From: an uncultured Myxococcales bacterium
GTDB taxonomy: Bacteria; Myxococcota_A; UBA9042
DNA length: 35,390 bases
Assembly (NCBI GenBank): GCA_937910235.1
Contig: CALENB010000220.1
Coordinates: 1-35,390 of the forward strand
Direction: 5' to 3'
Position numbers and translations under genes: made by a program. The notes under the pieces are model-generated. The model had not been told where the DNA came from. It ran no database searches and saw only the letters and a list, made by a program, of their open reading frames with translations. This document shows, in pieces, positions 16,018-24,656 of the stretch (positions are counted from its first letter, which is position 1; every line of letters begins with the position of its first letter).

Positions 16018-17270
16018 GCCATCCCACCGCGTCCGATCGCCGCGCTGCCGGTGCGCTTCGCGACACCTCGGACGGCCTGCAATCCAAGCTCGAAAGCCGG
16101 CTGCTGCCGCTCATACGCGACGCCATCGACGCGGGCGTCGGCTCCGCGATGGGCCTCGGTGTTGTCACCACTGGCGGTGGACGTGCGATGTGCATCGCGG
16201 GCGCGACCCTGCGTTTCTCGGAGGAGCCGGCCTCACCGCGGGGTGGGAACGCGTCGTCGACGGCCCGGGCCGTCACGGCGAGCACGCTGTTTGATGTCGC
16301 CTCCCTGACCAAACCCATGGTCACCTCCACGCTGCTCGCCGGCGCCGTCGCCGAAGGGCGCTTGTCGCTCGAGCAGCGCCTCGATTCGGTGTTGCCCGCG
16401 GCGGTCGGCGCCGCCCTCGGTGACCGCACGCTCCGGTCGCTGCTCGGGCACACCTCTGGCGCGATCGCCTGGCACGACTTCTATGCGGAGACCCGGAAAT
16501 TGGCCCTGGACGCGCGACCTGACGCGATGTTGACCGCGGTGTTGCGGCATCCGCTCAGCCGCACCGCCCAGCCGCCGACTGACGACTGCGCCGTGTATAG
16601 CGATCTTGGGTTCATCGCCCTCGGCCGCGCGTTGGAAGTGCACTTTGGCGCGCCCCTCGACGTGCTCTTTGCGCGCCGTGTCGCCGCGCCGTTGGGGCTG
16701 CAGGCACAGTTCCGACGCATCAGCCGGCGCGCGTCGGCGCCGCTCGATCCGCCCGACCGCGCGGTCGTCGCCACGGAGATTTGGCCGCCGAGGTGCCCCG
16801 ATGGTCGACCTCTGCAAGGGGTGGTCCATGACGATAACTGCGCAGGTCTCGATGGCGTCGCTGGGCATGCCGGGTTGTTTGCCTCCCTCGACGACGTGCT
16901 GACTTGGGCACGCGCTTGGCTGCAGGCTGTGGCTGGCGAACAGACGGCGCTAGGCGCCCGTCTGCCAGCTTCGCTCGCGCGGGCGTGGGTCACTTCGACG
17001 GGCACTGGCGCCCCTGGACCGGGTAGCACGACCTGGCGGCTCGGCTTCGACACCCCGTCATCCGGGCAATCCAGCGCTGGCGCTAGGGTCAGCGACCGCG
17101 CGTTCGGTCACCTGGGGTTCACCGGTACGAGCGTGTGGATCGATCCCACTCGTGGCGCCGCCGTAGTCCTGCTCTCCAACCGCGTCCACCCCTCTCGCGC
17201 CGCGCACGCCCCGATCAAGGCGCTGCGACCGCGCGTGTACGATGCTGTTTGGGGCCTGCTCGATACGTAG
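16014..17270 (+). CDS. S12-family serine hydrolase (beta-lactamase-like)
   Basis: Serine hydrolase of the class C beta-lactamase/esterase fold, 418 residues. The catalytic SxxK is SLTK at 97-100, the YxN-equivalent is YSD at 195-197, and the KTG-equivalent is HLGFTG from His366, the combination typical of EstB/S12-type esterases and D-peptidases. SNRVHPSR near the C-terminus is also characteristic of the family. No clear signal peptide is seen, so a cytoplasmic location is more likely than secretion. I use GTG at 16014, which overlaps the stop of the LD-carboxypeptidase gene by four bases; the frame runs further up but only as overlap. The coupling suggests both enzymes act on the same muropeptide or related D-amino-acid substrate; that is inference. 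Confidence 0.88.
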   Translation: MSHPTASDRRAAGALRDTSDGLQSKLESRLLPLIRDAIDAGVGSAMGLGVVTTGGGRAMCIAGATLRFSEEPASPRGGNASSTARAVTASTLFDVASLTKPMVTSTLLAGAVAEGRLSLEQRLDSVLPAAVGAALGDRTLRSLLGHTSGAIAWHDFYAETRKLALDARPDAMLTAVLRHPLSRTAQPPTDDCAVYSDLGFIALGRALEVHFGAPLDVLFARRVAAPLGLQAQFRRISRRASAPLDPPDRAVVATEIWPPRCPDGRPLQGVVHDDNCAGLDGVAGHAGLFASLDDVLTWARAWLQAVAGEQTALGARLPASLARAWVTSTGTGAPGPGSTTWRLGFDTPSSGQSSAGARVSDRAFGHLGFTGTSVWIDPTRGAAVVLLSNRVHPSRAAHAPIKALRPRVYDAVWGLLDT

Positions 17271-17474
17271 CGCCGGTCGATTGACCGAGTTTGCGTCGCG
17301 CTGCTACGCTCCTCGTCGCTCGATGGTGGGAGGTTGTGACCGCTTTGGCCAAACGGATTCTCGACCGAGAAAGGGACCCGTCACCCACGCAGTCGAAGAA
17401 GTGGAACCTGCCAACTGCGCCCCGAATTCCTGGGCTCATTCACGTCTGGATTGTTGTCCGCTTGAGGAGATTCG

Positions 17475-19058
17475 GTGTCAGACGCCCGTCCCATCACCGA
17501 TGTTACCGACTACGTCTGCGGCAGCTGCTGGGGCTCGTTCAATAGCGGCGCGCCCGGCGTCTCGATCGACGCCGACAGCGGCGAGCCCGGCGCGGTCGCG
17601 CGCATCAGGTGTCCACACTGCGGCCATATCCAGCTGGGCGGTCGATCGATCGTCGACGCGGTCAACGCCGCCACGGCCAGCGGCTTGGGTGCCGCGTCGG
17701 GCGGCTTCACGAGCGACGAACCGAACGCCGACGAGCGTGCGATGGTCAGCGTGACGGCGGCACCGGCGACGCCGGCACCGCAGACGCCGGCGGAGATAAC
17801 CTCGCCCGAGCTGCCGGCGGCGGTCTTTGAGGAGACATCGCCCGCGATTGTGCCATCCGCAGCCTCGCGCCAGACGGCGGCCCACGGCTCCCCGCAGTCC
17901 GATTCAGCGGTGCGGCCAAGCGATGATGAGCTGTTCGCTGTCTTCGCCGCGACGCTCGACAACGCCACACACGGCGGCGTGGTCGGTCCGGCCGTCGTCA
18001 AACGCGGGGCAAGCGCGCCCTTCACAGCCGTGACGGTGGGTGACGCCGAGCTTGGTTTTGCCGATGGCTCGAGCGTGTCTGATCTGACTGATCCCGAAGC
18101 GGACCTCGACGCGATAGAGGCCGGTTTTGCGGCGGTGAATGCGGGGACAGACGCAGGCGTCACGGTCGACGGGAAGACGGAAAACGCCAACGCTGTGCAC
18201 GATCCGTTGGCCGAGCAGAACGGCTTGTTCGACCTCGACCCGTTCGACCAGGACACAGGCGAGTTCGAGGCCGCCGAGATCGGTCAAGCCTTGCACGTGA
18301 GCGCACAGAACACGGCGCCACAGGCGCCGTCGCAGGCCGTAGAACCCGAGCCCACCGAATGGAAGCTGAAGGCGCCGCCTGGGTTGACGTACAATTTTCA
18401 CAGTTTGGATGGTCTCGTGGGCTGGGTCGGCACGAAAGACCCCAACGCGATGCAGATCTCCATCGACAGCGAGACCTGGCGCCCTTTCGCGCCATTTCTG
18501 GACGCCGCGCGCGATGGTCTGACCGGGCGCCAATCCTGGGACATCGCCGGCGGCGCGCCGATTCATGTGCGACACGGCTCGATGCGGTCGGCGATGGACG
18601 ACATCGCCGAGCTTGACGCGGTCGCCATGGCACAAGCCAGCTTGCGTCTCGCGCCGTCCTTGAGTTTTGGAGACGAGACCGACACGCAGGACGACGCGTC
18701 GACCGACGAGGATGACGCCATCGCGGACTTCGGACACGACGCGGCGGAGTCGGCGAGCGTGGCCGGCGCCAGCGGTGGCGCGGCGAGTCCAACGCGCGCC
18801 AAACCTGTCGATGACCTCACGCGGCCCGACAGCCACAGCTCGGACCGATTCCCAGCCGCGCCCGCCGCAGAGACGGCGCCGACCGCTGGTTCCGGGGCTG
18901 CTTCGACGCGATCACACCGTGCGACCGGCGCCCGCCCGATGCCCCAGAAGATCGCCCTTGAGAAGGAGAACTCTCGGTCTCCGCTCATCGTCATCGCTGT
19001 GGTGGTCGTGCTGATCGGCGCTGTAGCTGCCGCCCTGTTCGCCACGGGCAGGCTGTGA
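17475..19058 (+). CDS. Zinc-ribbon protein with C-terminal membrane anchor
   Basis: Protein of 527 residues beginning at GTG 17475, with GAGGAG five bases upstream. A zinc-ribbon is formed by Cys15, Cys18, Cys46 and Cys49 (CGSC and CPHC), similar to the MJ0042 type. Residues 60-290 are acidic and low-complexity. A compact domain at about 296-355 (YNFHSLDGLVGWVGTK, then ISIDSETWRPFAPF) resembles the small tryptophan-containing modules (GYF_2 or related) that follow zinc ribbons in myxobacterial regulatory and motility proteins such as GltJ; the identity is not certain. A second acidic linker leads to one C-terminal hydrophobic segment at about 502-525, which makes this a tail-anchored protein with the ribbon in the cytoplasm. 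The 204 bases before it contain no gene I can support. Confidence 0.8.
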   Translation: MSDARPITDVTDYVCGSCWGSFNSGAPGVSIDADSGEPGAVARIRCPHCGHIQLGGRSIVDAVNAATASGLGAASGGFTSDEPNADERAMVSVTAAPATPAPQTPAEITSPELPAAVFEETSPAIVPSAASRQTAAHGSPQSDSAVRPSDDELFAVFAATLDNATHGGVVGPAVVKRGASAPFTAVTVGDAELGFADGSSVSDLTDPEADLDAIEAGFAAVNAGTDAGVTVDGKTENANAVHDPLAEQNGLFDLDPFDQDTGEFEAAEIGQALHVSAQNTAPQAPSQAVEPEPTEWKLKAPPGLTYNFHSLDGLVGWVGTKDPNAMQISIDSETWRPFAPFLDAARDGLTGRQSWDIAGGAPIHVRHGSMRSAMDDIAELDAVAMAQASLRLAPSLSFGDETDTQDDASTDEDDAIADFGHDAAESASVAGASGGAASPTRAKPVDDLTRPDSHSSDRFPAAPAAETAPTAGSGAASTRSHRATGARPMPQKIALEKENSRSPLIVIAVVVVLIGAVAAALFATGRL

Positions 19059-19236
19059 TCGAGGCGCCGTAGCGACCGACGAACGCCGCAGCTGGCAGCA
19101 CCACGTCCCGTACGCCCGGCGTCGCAGCGCCAATCGCGCACTTGCGCTCGTCGACAGACGGCCGCACGCTCTGCGCCGCCCAGACCGTCGCTGCCGCAGT
19201 CATCGGGTCCCTTTTTTTGAAGCTGTTGGAGCGCCC

Positions 19237-20187
19237 GTGCCCACCCATCGGACCCCGTTGTTGCCTCGCCTCGCGTGCCTCGCCCTGGTCGCGTCCTTCG
19301 TTGGCTGCGGTGGCGCTGCCGTCGCCAAGGTCACGCCCAAGGCCCAAGCCGCGGCGGCGTATGTCGATGGGCTCAAGAGCATGGCGTCGTCCAACTTCCT
19401 CGAGGCGCAGCAGGTGTTCACCGGCGTCCTGAAGATGCCCGCGTACCTGTCCGCCACCACCGTGGCGCGGCTGCGCTTCGCCGATTCGCTCTACGCGCAG
19501 TCCAAGTATGAAGAGGCGGTCCAGGTCTATCAGGGCTACGTTCGCCGGCACGACGGATCGGAGAACGTGCCGTACGCGCGGTTTCGCATTGCGCAGAGCT
19601 ACTACCAGCTGGTGCCAACCGACTTCTGGTTGCTACCGCCGATCTTCGAGATGGACCTGAGCTCGGTCGAGCGGGCCCGCTACTATCTGGAGGCCTTCGT
19701 TCGGCGCTATCCCACGGCCGACTTCATCCCGAGCGTGCTGAAGATGCGGGATCGCTGCATTGCGCTGCAGATGGCACAACATCGGTACGTCGTGCGCTTT
19801 TACCGCGAGCGCAGCAAGCCCATGGGGATCATCTTCCGCAGTCACGAGCTGCTGCGTCGATTTCCGGTGCGCGGGCACACGCTGGCGGACTACGTGCCGC
19901 TGGCGGACGCTTATCGGTCGGTGACATGGCGTCGTCGCGAGATGGAGCTGCGCCGCGAGATCGCGCGCCGTTGGCCCGCCAAGCCGGAGGGGATCGCCGC
20001 TCGAGCGCGCGTCGCAGCGCTACGCAACGACATCGCGCAGCTCAAAGCGCAGGGTCGCAAGGACGCCGAGATGCCCCTGGAGCTCCCGCCGACCGCACAC
20101 GAGCGGCCAGAGCGCTTGGCCGGGCCCGATGGCGTCAAGACCGGCGACGAACGCGGCGGGTACAAGCCCAAGACGCCGCAGGGCTAG
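19237..20187 (+). CDS. bamD: BamD-like outer-membrane lipoprotein
   Basis: Lipoprotein of 316 residues with tetratricopeptide-like repeats, resembling BamD (YfiO), the essential lipoprotein of the beta-barrel assembly machine at the inner face of the outer membrane. The signal segment ends FVGC with Cys24 lipidated. TPR helices occupy about 40-195: YVDGLKSMASSNFLEAQQVF, then RFADSLYAQSKYEEAVQVYQ, then YARFRIAQSYYQLVP and ARYYLEAFVRRYPTADF, the last close to BamD's recurring pattern. The C-terminal third is charged and less conserved. GTG 19237 has GGAG five bases upstream. The 178-base gap before it contains a seven-T run at 19212-19218 but no gene; it may hold the promoter. BamD is the best match, though other TPR lipoproteins cannot be excluded. 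Confidence 0.82.
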   Translation: MPTHRTPLLPRLACLALVASFVGCGGAAVAKVTPKAQAAAAYVDGLKSMASSNFLEAQQVFTGVLKMPAYLSATTVARLRFADSLYAQSKYEEAVQVYQGYVRRHDGSENVPYARFRIAQSYYQLVPTDFWLLPPIFEMDLSSVERARYYLEAFVRRYPTADFIPSVLKMRDRCIALQMAQHRYVVRFYRERSKPMGIIFRSHELLRRFPVRGHTLADYVPLADAYRSVTWRRREMELRREIARRWPAKPEGIAARARVAALRNDIAQLKAQGRKDAEMPLELPPTAHERPERLAGPDGVKTGDERGGYKPKTPQG

Positions 20188-20381
20188 GGACGCCCCAGAG
20201 CGCGGCTGTCGGTCCGTTATCCTTGCCTTTGTCTGGCCGCTGAGGTATCCGCGCGGCCCACGTTTAGTGGGACACCACGGCTGAACCCATTCGGCCATCG
20301 CACGTCCGGCGCGCACACAGTACGCGCTGGCGCTACGTCAACGCCCCACCGTCTCCCGACGCGGGCATCAAGGAGGGCCCC

Positions 20382-20828
20382 ATGGCCAACAGCAAAAAAG
20401 GGACCAAGCAGGTCAATCCACCCACACCCAAGCAGCGCGTCTCCGCCGCTTTTGGTGGCAAGCGCGCGCTGGTCGACGAGATCACCGGCCTCATGGGCGA
20501 CAGCACGCCTGAGCTCCGCAGCGCGCTGATGCAGGTGAGCAACGATCGCTTGATCAATCACCACCGCGCCACCAAGCGCATGGTCGCGAGTTTTGGCAGC
20601 AAGGACGGCCTCGTCGAGTCGATCATCGCGCTGCGCTTTCCCAAGGGCACGCCGGACGAAGGCTTCCGCGGCAAGCTGGAGGGCTACAGCCCGTGGCGCC
20701 TCGTCGACCTGCACCGCCAGACCAAGAACTGGGAAGTGAACCAGGCCAAGGCCGTCGCCAAGGCTGCGAAGCTCAAGGCTGTCAAAGCCAAGCGTCGCGC
20801 CAAGATCCGCGCCAAGAAGAAGGGCTAG
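20382..20828 (+). CDS. Small lysine-rich protein of unknown function
   Basis: Protein of 148 residues, not recognised as a named family. AAGGAGG five bases before the ATG is a strong ribosome binding site, which supports a real and well-translated gene. The N-terminus is Lys/Pro-rich (KKGTKQVNPPTPKQR). A helical core at about 20-120 includes RALVDEITGLMG, NDRLINHHRATKRMV and SKDGLVESIIALRFPKG. The last 27 residues are almost entirely Lys, Arg and Ala, like the tail of histone-like or ribosome-associated proteins, which suggests nucleic-acid binding. No signal peptide or membrane segment. It stands alone between bamD and the converging uvrA, with its own 194-base upstream region and a hairpin after the stop. 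Confidence 0.8.
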   Translation: MANSKKGTKQVNPPTPKQRVSAAFGGKRALVDEITGLMGDSTPELRSALMQVSNDRLINHHRATKRMVASFGSKDGLVESIIALRFPKGTPDEGFRGKLEGYSPWRLVDLHRQTKNWEVNQAKAVAKAAKLKAVKAKRRAKIRAKKKG

Positions 20829-20883
20829 CCCCCTGCGTGACTAGGTGGGCGGCTCATTCGCTGTCTCGCCGGTCTACCGATTC

Positions 20884-20917
20884 ACAACGGCCGGTCGCTC
20901 GCGCGATCGGCCGTTGT
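20884..20917. terminator. Bidirectional hairpin between converging genes
   Basis: A perfect 10-bp inverted repeat, ACAACGGCCG with CGGCCGTTGT, separated by 14 bases. It lies in the gap between the lysine-rich protein gene (plus) and uvrA (minus). Neither side has a clear T run, so termination may be factor-assisted. Confidence 0.55.
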
Positions 20918-20933
20918 TCGTTGTGAGCCGCCT

Positions 20934-23798
20934 TCATCCCCGCGCCAGCAGCGCCTGCCCTGTGTAGCTCTGCGGACAAGCCATGATGTCCTCTGGCGTC
21001 CCGACCGCCACAATCGCGCCACCAGCGTCCCCGCCCTCTGGGCCCAGATCGATGACGTGGTCGGCGATGCAGATCAGGTCCAGGTTGTGCTCGACCACCA
21101 GCACCGAGTTGCCCAGCTCCACGAGGTCTTGCAGCACCACCAGCAGCTTGCGCACATCCTCAAAATGCAGCCCAGTCGTCGGCTCATCCAGCACGTACAG
21201 CGTGTGGCCACGTTTGGCGCGTGACAGCTCTTTGGCCAGCTTCACCCGTTGCGCTTCGCCACCTGAGAGCGTCGGCGCGGGCTGACCCAAATGCAGGTAG
21301 CCGAGACCGACGCGCTGCAAGGTCGTCAAGACGCGGCCGATCTGTGGATGATTGCGAAACAGCTCCGCCGCCTCGTCGATGCTGGTGTCCAACAACTCGG
21401 AGATCGACAGGCCTTTGTAGCGCACCTGCAGCGTCGCCTCGTTGAAGCGGCGCCCTTCACAGACATCGCACGGCACATACACGTCGGCGAGGAAGTGCAT
21501 CTCGATCTTCAGGACACCGTCGCCCTTGCAGTGCTCGCACCGGCCGCCTTTGACGTTGAAGGAGAAGCGTCCAGCCCCATATCCCGCCACTTTTGCGTCG
21601 GGGAGGCTCGCGTAGACGGTGCGGATCTTGTCCCAGAGCTTGGTGTACGTCGCCGGGTTCGAGCGGGGCGTGCGGCCAATGGGGCGTTGGTCGACCTCGA
21701 TCACCTTGTCGATGGCCTCTAGCCCCGTGATCGCGCTGTGCTCGCCCACCTTCTTCTCGGAGCGATTGAGCGCGTTGGCGAGCGCGGGCAGCAGGGTGCC
21801 GTTGATCAGGGAGCTTTTGCCGGCGCCGCTGACGCCCGTGATCACGGTGAGGCAGCCCATCGGCAGGGCGACGTCGATGCCGCGGAGGTTGTTGGCGCTC
21901 GCGCCGGTGAGGGTGACCCAGCTGGTGGCGGGGCGGCGCGTGTCTCGGCTGGGCATGGTCCGTCGCCCTGCCAGCCAGTCGCCTGTCAGAGAGCGTGGGC
22001 TCGCCATGACCTGGGCAACCGTCCCCTCTGCGACCACCTCTCCGCCCCGAATGCCAGCGCCAGGGCCAAAATCGACGATGTGATCTGCGGCGCGGATCGT
22101 CTCCTCATCATGCTCGACGACGATCACCGAGTTCCCGATCGCGCGCAGGTGTTCGAGCGTCCGAAGCAAGCGGCGCGTATCACGGGGATGGAGGCCGATG
22201 GACGGTTCGTCGAGAATGTAGAGCACGCCGGTGAGCTCGCAGCCGACCTGCGAGGCCAGTCGGATCCGCTGTGATTCGCCACCGGACAGGGTCTGACCGT
22301 TGCGGCCCAAGCTGAGGTAGTCGAGGCCCACATCCGACAGGAAACCGAGCCGCGCGCGGATCTCTTTGACGAGCTCCGAGGCGATCGTTGCGGTGTTTCC
22401 GACGAGCTCAAGCGCGCTGAACCACGCGTTCAACTCCGACACCGGCATCTGCGACAGCTTCGGCAAGATCACGCCATTGAGTCGCACCGCCGCGCTCGCC
22501 TTGCAGATCCGCATGCCGTCACACTCAGGACAGATCTGCTCGACAAAAAACGCCCGGTAGTGCTCGCGCATCTGCGCGCTCGCCGTCTCCTTCCACCGTC
22601 GCTCGATCTGCGTGAGCGCGCCCTCAAACCGCATCGACCACTCACCCTTGCCGTTCTTGCCGTCAAGTTTGACGTTCACCTTCTTCGCCGCGCCATACAT
22701 CAGGAGCTTGCGATCGCGGGGCGTTAGCGCGTCCCACGGCGTGTCGAGATCGACCTTGTAGTCGCGCTCCAACGCCTCCAGCAGGCGCCGGGTCCACGAG
22801 TTGTTCTCGACCTGCTTGGCCCACGGCGCGATGGCGCCCTCTCGCACGGTCAAGCTGCCGTCCGGCACCACGCGCTCGGGGTCGGCCTTCAGCGCGATGC
22901 CGAGGCCATTGCACGTCTGGCACGCGCCGAGCGGGGTGTTGAACGAGAAGCGCTGCGGCGTCAGCGGCGGATAGCTCACGTTGCAGGTGTCGCAGTACAG
23001 CGCCTCGGAGTAGGACTTCTCGACAAAGGCGAAATCGTCCGCGCGTTGGTCCGCGCCGAGCATCACCGCGGCCGCACACTGGCCCTTGCCCTCCTTGAGC
23101 GCGGTCTCGACGCTGTCTGTGAGCCGCAGCGTGTCGGCCTGCCGGATCACGACGCGATCGATGACGAGATCGACGTCGTGCTTGCGGTTCTTGTCGAGCG
23201 CCAGCTCAGCCGTCAGGCGCACGACCTCGCCATCGACCCGCGCGCGCAAATAGCCCCGTTTCATCGCGTCTGAGAAGGTGTCGGTGAAGGTGCCCTTGCG
23301 ACCCCGCTCCAAGGGAGAGAGCACCAGCAGCCGCGTGCCCTCTGGGAGACTGTTGAGATCGGCGACGATCTGGGCGGGATCTTGGGTGCCCACCGCGGCG
23401 CCACAGGTGTGACAGTGCTGCTGGCCGGCGCGGGCGTACAGCACTCGGAGGTAGTCGTAGATCTCGGTGATCGTCCCGACCGTCGAGCGCGGGTTGCTGC
23501 CGGTGGTCTTCTGATCGATCGCGATCGTAGGTGAGAGACCGCGGATGTGATCGTAGAGCGGCTTGTCCATCTGGCCGAGGAACTGCCGCGCATAGGCCGA
23601 CAGGCTCTCGACGTAGCGGCGTTGGCCTTCTGCGTACAGGGTGTCGAACGCGAGCGAGGACTTCCCCGACCCGCTGACCCCACAGAAGACGACGAGCTTT
23701 CCCTTCGGAATGTCGAGGTTTACACCCTTGAGATTGTGCTGCCGGGCTCCGCTGACAACCAGACGGTCGCCAACGTAGCGGCGGTCGTTCGCGCTCAT
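20934..23798 (-). CDS. uvrA: Excinuclease ABC subunit A
   Basis: UvrA, the DNA-damage sensor of nucleotide excision repair, 954 residues, full length. Two ABC ATPase halves are present. The first has Walker A GVSGSGKSS near residue 40, the signature LSGGESQRIRLASQ and LDEPSIGLHPRD. The second has GVSGAGKSS, LSGGEAQRVKLAKEL and LDEPTTGLHFEDV. Zinc sites are CDTC...CQTC in the first half and CEHC...CDVC in the second. The ATG at 23798 follows GGAG by six bases; the frame goes on to 23891 but that part overlaps the upstream transporter gene. That gene ends 22 bases upstream on the same strand, so they may share a transcript. Any LexA box would lie further upstream; none was identified. Confidence 0.98.
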   Translation of the reverse strand: MSANDRRYVGDRLVVSGARQHNLKGVNLDIPKGKLVVFCGVSGSGKSSLAFDTLYAEGQRRYVESLSAYARQFLGQMDKPLYDHIRGLSPTIAIDQKTTGSNPRSTVGTITEIYDYLRVLYARAGQQHCHTCGAAVGTQDPAQIVADLNSLPEGTRLLVLSPLERGRKGTFTDTFSDAMKRGYLRARVDGEVVRLTAELALDKNRKHDVDLVIDRVVIRQADTLRLTDSVETALKEGKGQCAAAVMLGADQRADDFAFVEKSYSEALYCDTCNVSYPPLTPQRFSFNTPLGACQTCNGLGIALKADPERVVPDGSLTVREGAIAPWAKQVENNSWTRRLLEALERDYKVDLDTPWDALTPRDRKLLMYGAAKKVNVKLDGKNGKGEWSMRFEGALTQIERRWKETASAQMREHYRAFFVEQICPECDGMRICKASAAVRLNGVILPKLSQMPVSELNAWFSALELVGNTATIASELVKEIRARLGFLSDVGLDYLSLGRNGQTLSGGESQRIRLASQVGCELTGVLYILDEPSIGLHPRDTRRLLRTLEHLRAIGNSVIVVEHDEETIRAADHIVDFGPGAGIRGGEVVAEGTVAQVMASPRSLTGDWLAGRRTMPSRDTRRPATSWVTLTGASANNLRGIDVALPMGCLTVITGVSGAGKSSLINGTLLPALANALNRSEKKVGEHSAITGLEAIDKVIEVDQRPIGRTPRSNPATYTKLWDKIRTVYASLPDAKVAGYGAGRFSFNVKGGRCEHCKGDGVLKIEMHFLADVYVPCDVCEGRRFNEATLQVRYKGLSISELLDTSIDEAAELFRNHPQIGRVLTTLQRVGLGYLHLGQPAPTLSGGEAQRVKLAKELSRAKRGHTLYVLDEPTTGLHFEDVRKLLVVLQDLVELGNSVLVVEHNLDLICIADHVIDLGPEGGDAGGAIVAVGTPEDIMACPQSYTGQALLARG

Positions 23799-23820
23799 CT
23801 TGATCTCCACGGTTGTCCGT

Positions 23821-24570
23821 TTATTCGCCGCCGGCGGCGTCGCCGCGATCCATGGCGGCCAACACGGCTCGCTCAAAAGCGCGCGCGTCATCGTTAAAGG
23901 CGGCGAGCGCGGCTGCGTCCAGATCCAACGCGAGCTGGCCGCGGCTCAGCACCACAGCGCGGTCGGCGATCGCGAGGGCGGACTCGGCGAGATGGCTGGC
24001 GACTAGGATGGCGCAGCCCTCGTCCCGACGAGCCTGAAGCAGCTGCCGCAACGCGAGCGCGGAGCGGATGTCGAGGCCCGTGTAGGGCTCGTCGAGCAGC
24101 AGCACTTGGGTCTGCGCCGCGAGCCCCAGACACAACGCTGCCTTCTGCCGCATCCCGCCCGACAACACGCGGGTTGGCCGCGCCAGGGCCCGACCGATCT
24201 GCAGGGCCTCCGCGTGGGTGCGCAGTCGCGCCAGCGTCGTGTCCGGGTCGAGGCCGCGCCAGCCGATCATCGCTTCCGCGTGCTCCAGCGCCGACAGGAA
24301 CGGCGCAAGCGGCGGCGATTGCGCGACGTGCGCGAGCTTGGCCCGCGCCTTGTCGTCCTGCTCACCGAGCGTGTGGCCGTCGACCTTGACCGCGCCGCGA
24401 TCGGCGATGAGCTCGCCGGAGAGGATGCGAATCAGCGTGCTTTTTCCGGCGCCGTTGGCGCCGAGCAGCACCGTGATCGTGCCCGGCGCCAGATCGAGGT
24501 CGATCCCGCGCAGGATAGGTTGATCGAGCCAAGATTTGTGCACCTGTCGTGCGGCGAGTGGGGCGTTCAT
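23821..24570 (-). CDS. ABC transporter ATP-binding protein
   Basis: ATPase subunit of 249 residues, standard length. Walker A is GANGAGKST, the signature LSGGMRQKAAL, Walker B VLLLDEPYTGLD, and the switch His is in VASHL. It starts at ATG 24570 without a clear ribosome binding site; the longer frame to 26109 is antisense or overlapping and not used. The gene before it on this strand encodes a multi-spanning membrane protein, so the two probably form an exporter of the CcmA/ABC-2 kind. The substrate is not evident. The C-terminal 35 residues are Ala-rich and poorly conserved. The gene is followed closely by uvrA. Confidence 0.92.
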   Translation of the reverse strand: MNAPLAARQVHKSWLDQPILRGIDLDLAPGTITVLLGANGAGKSTLIRILSGELIADRGAVKVDGHTLGEQDDKARAKLAHVAQSPPLAPFLSALEHAEAMIGWRGLDPDTTLARLRTHAEALQIGRALARPTRVLSGGMRQKAALCLGLAAQTQVLLLDEPYTGLDIRSALALRQLLQARRDEGCAILVASHLAESALAIADRAVVLSRGQLALDLDAAALAAFNDDARAFERAVLAAMDRGDAAGGE

Positions 24571-24656
24571 AGGGGCGGGAGCGTGCCATGCGTCGCGCCG
24601 CGCAACAATCGCCGCGGCGGCACCACACCGGGGCGGCGTGTCGCGCAGTGCAACGC

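Noticed and set aside
17271-17474. Search for an RNA gene or small ORF before the zinc-ribbon gene
   Set aside because: No tRNA-like cloverleaf, conserved RNA motif or coding frame with a credible start was visible; probably promoter and leader only.
19059-19236. Possible short minus-strand gene beginning near 19211
   Set aside because: A frame is open, but it lacks a ribosome binding site, runs into the antisense of the zinc-ribbon gene and shows no recognisable motif.
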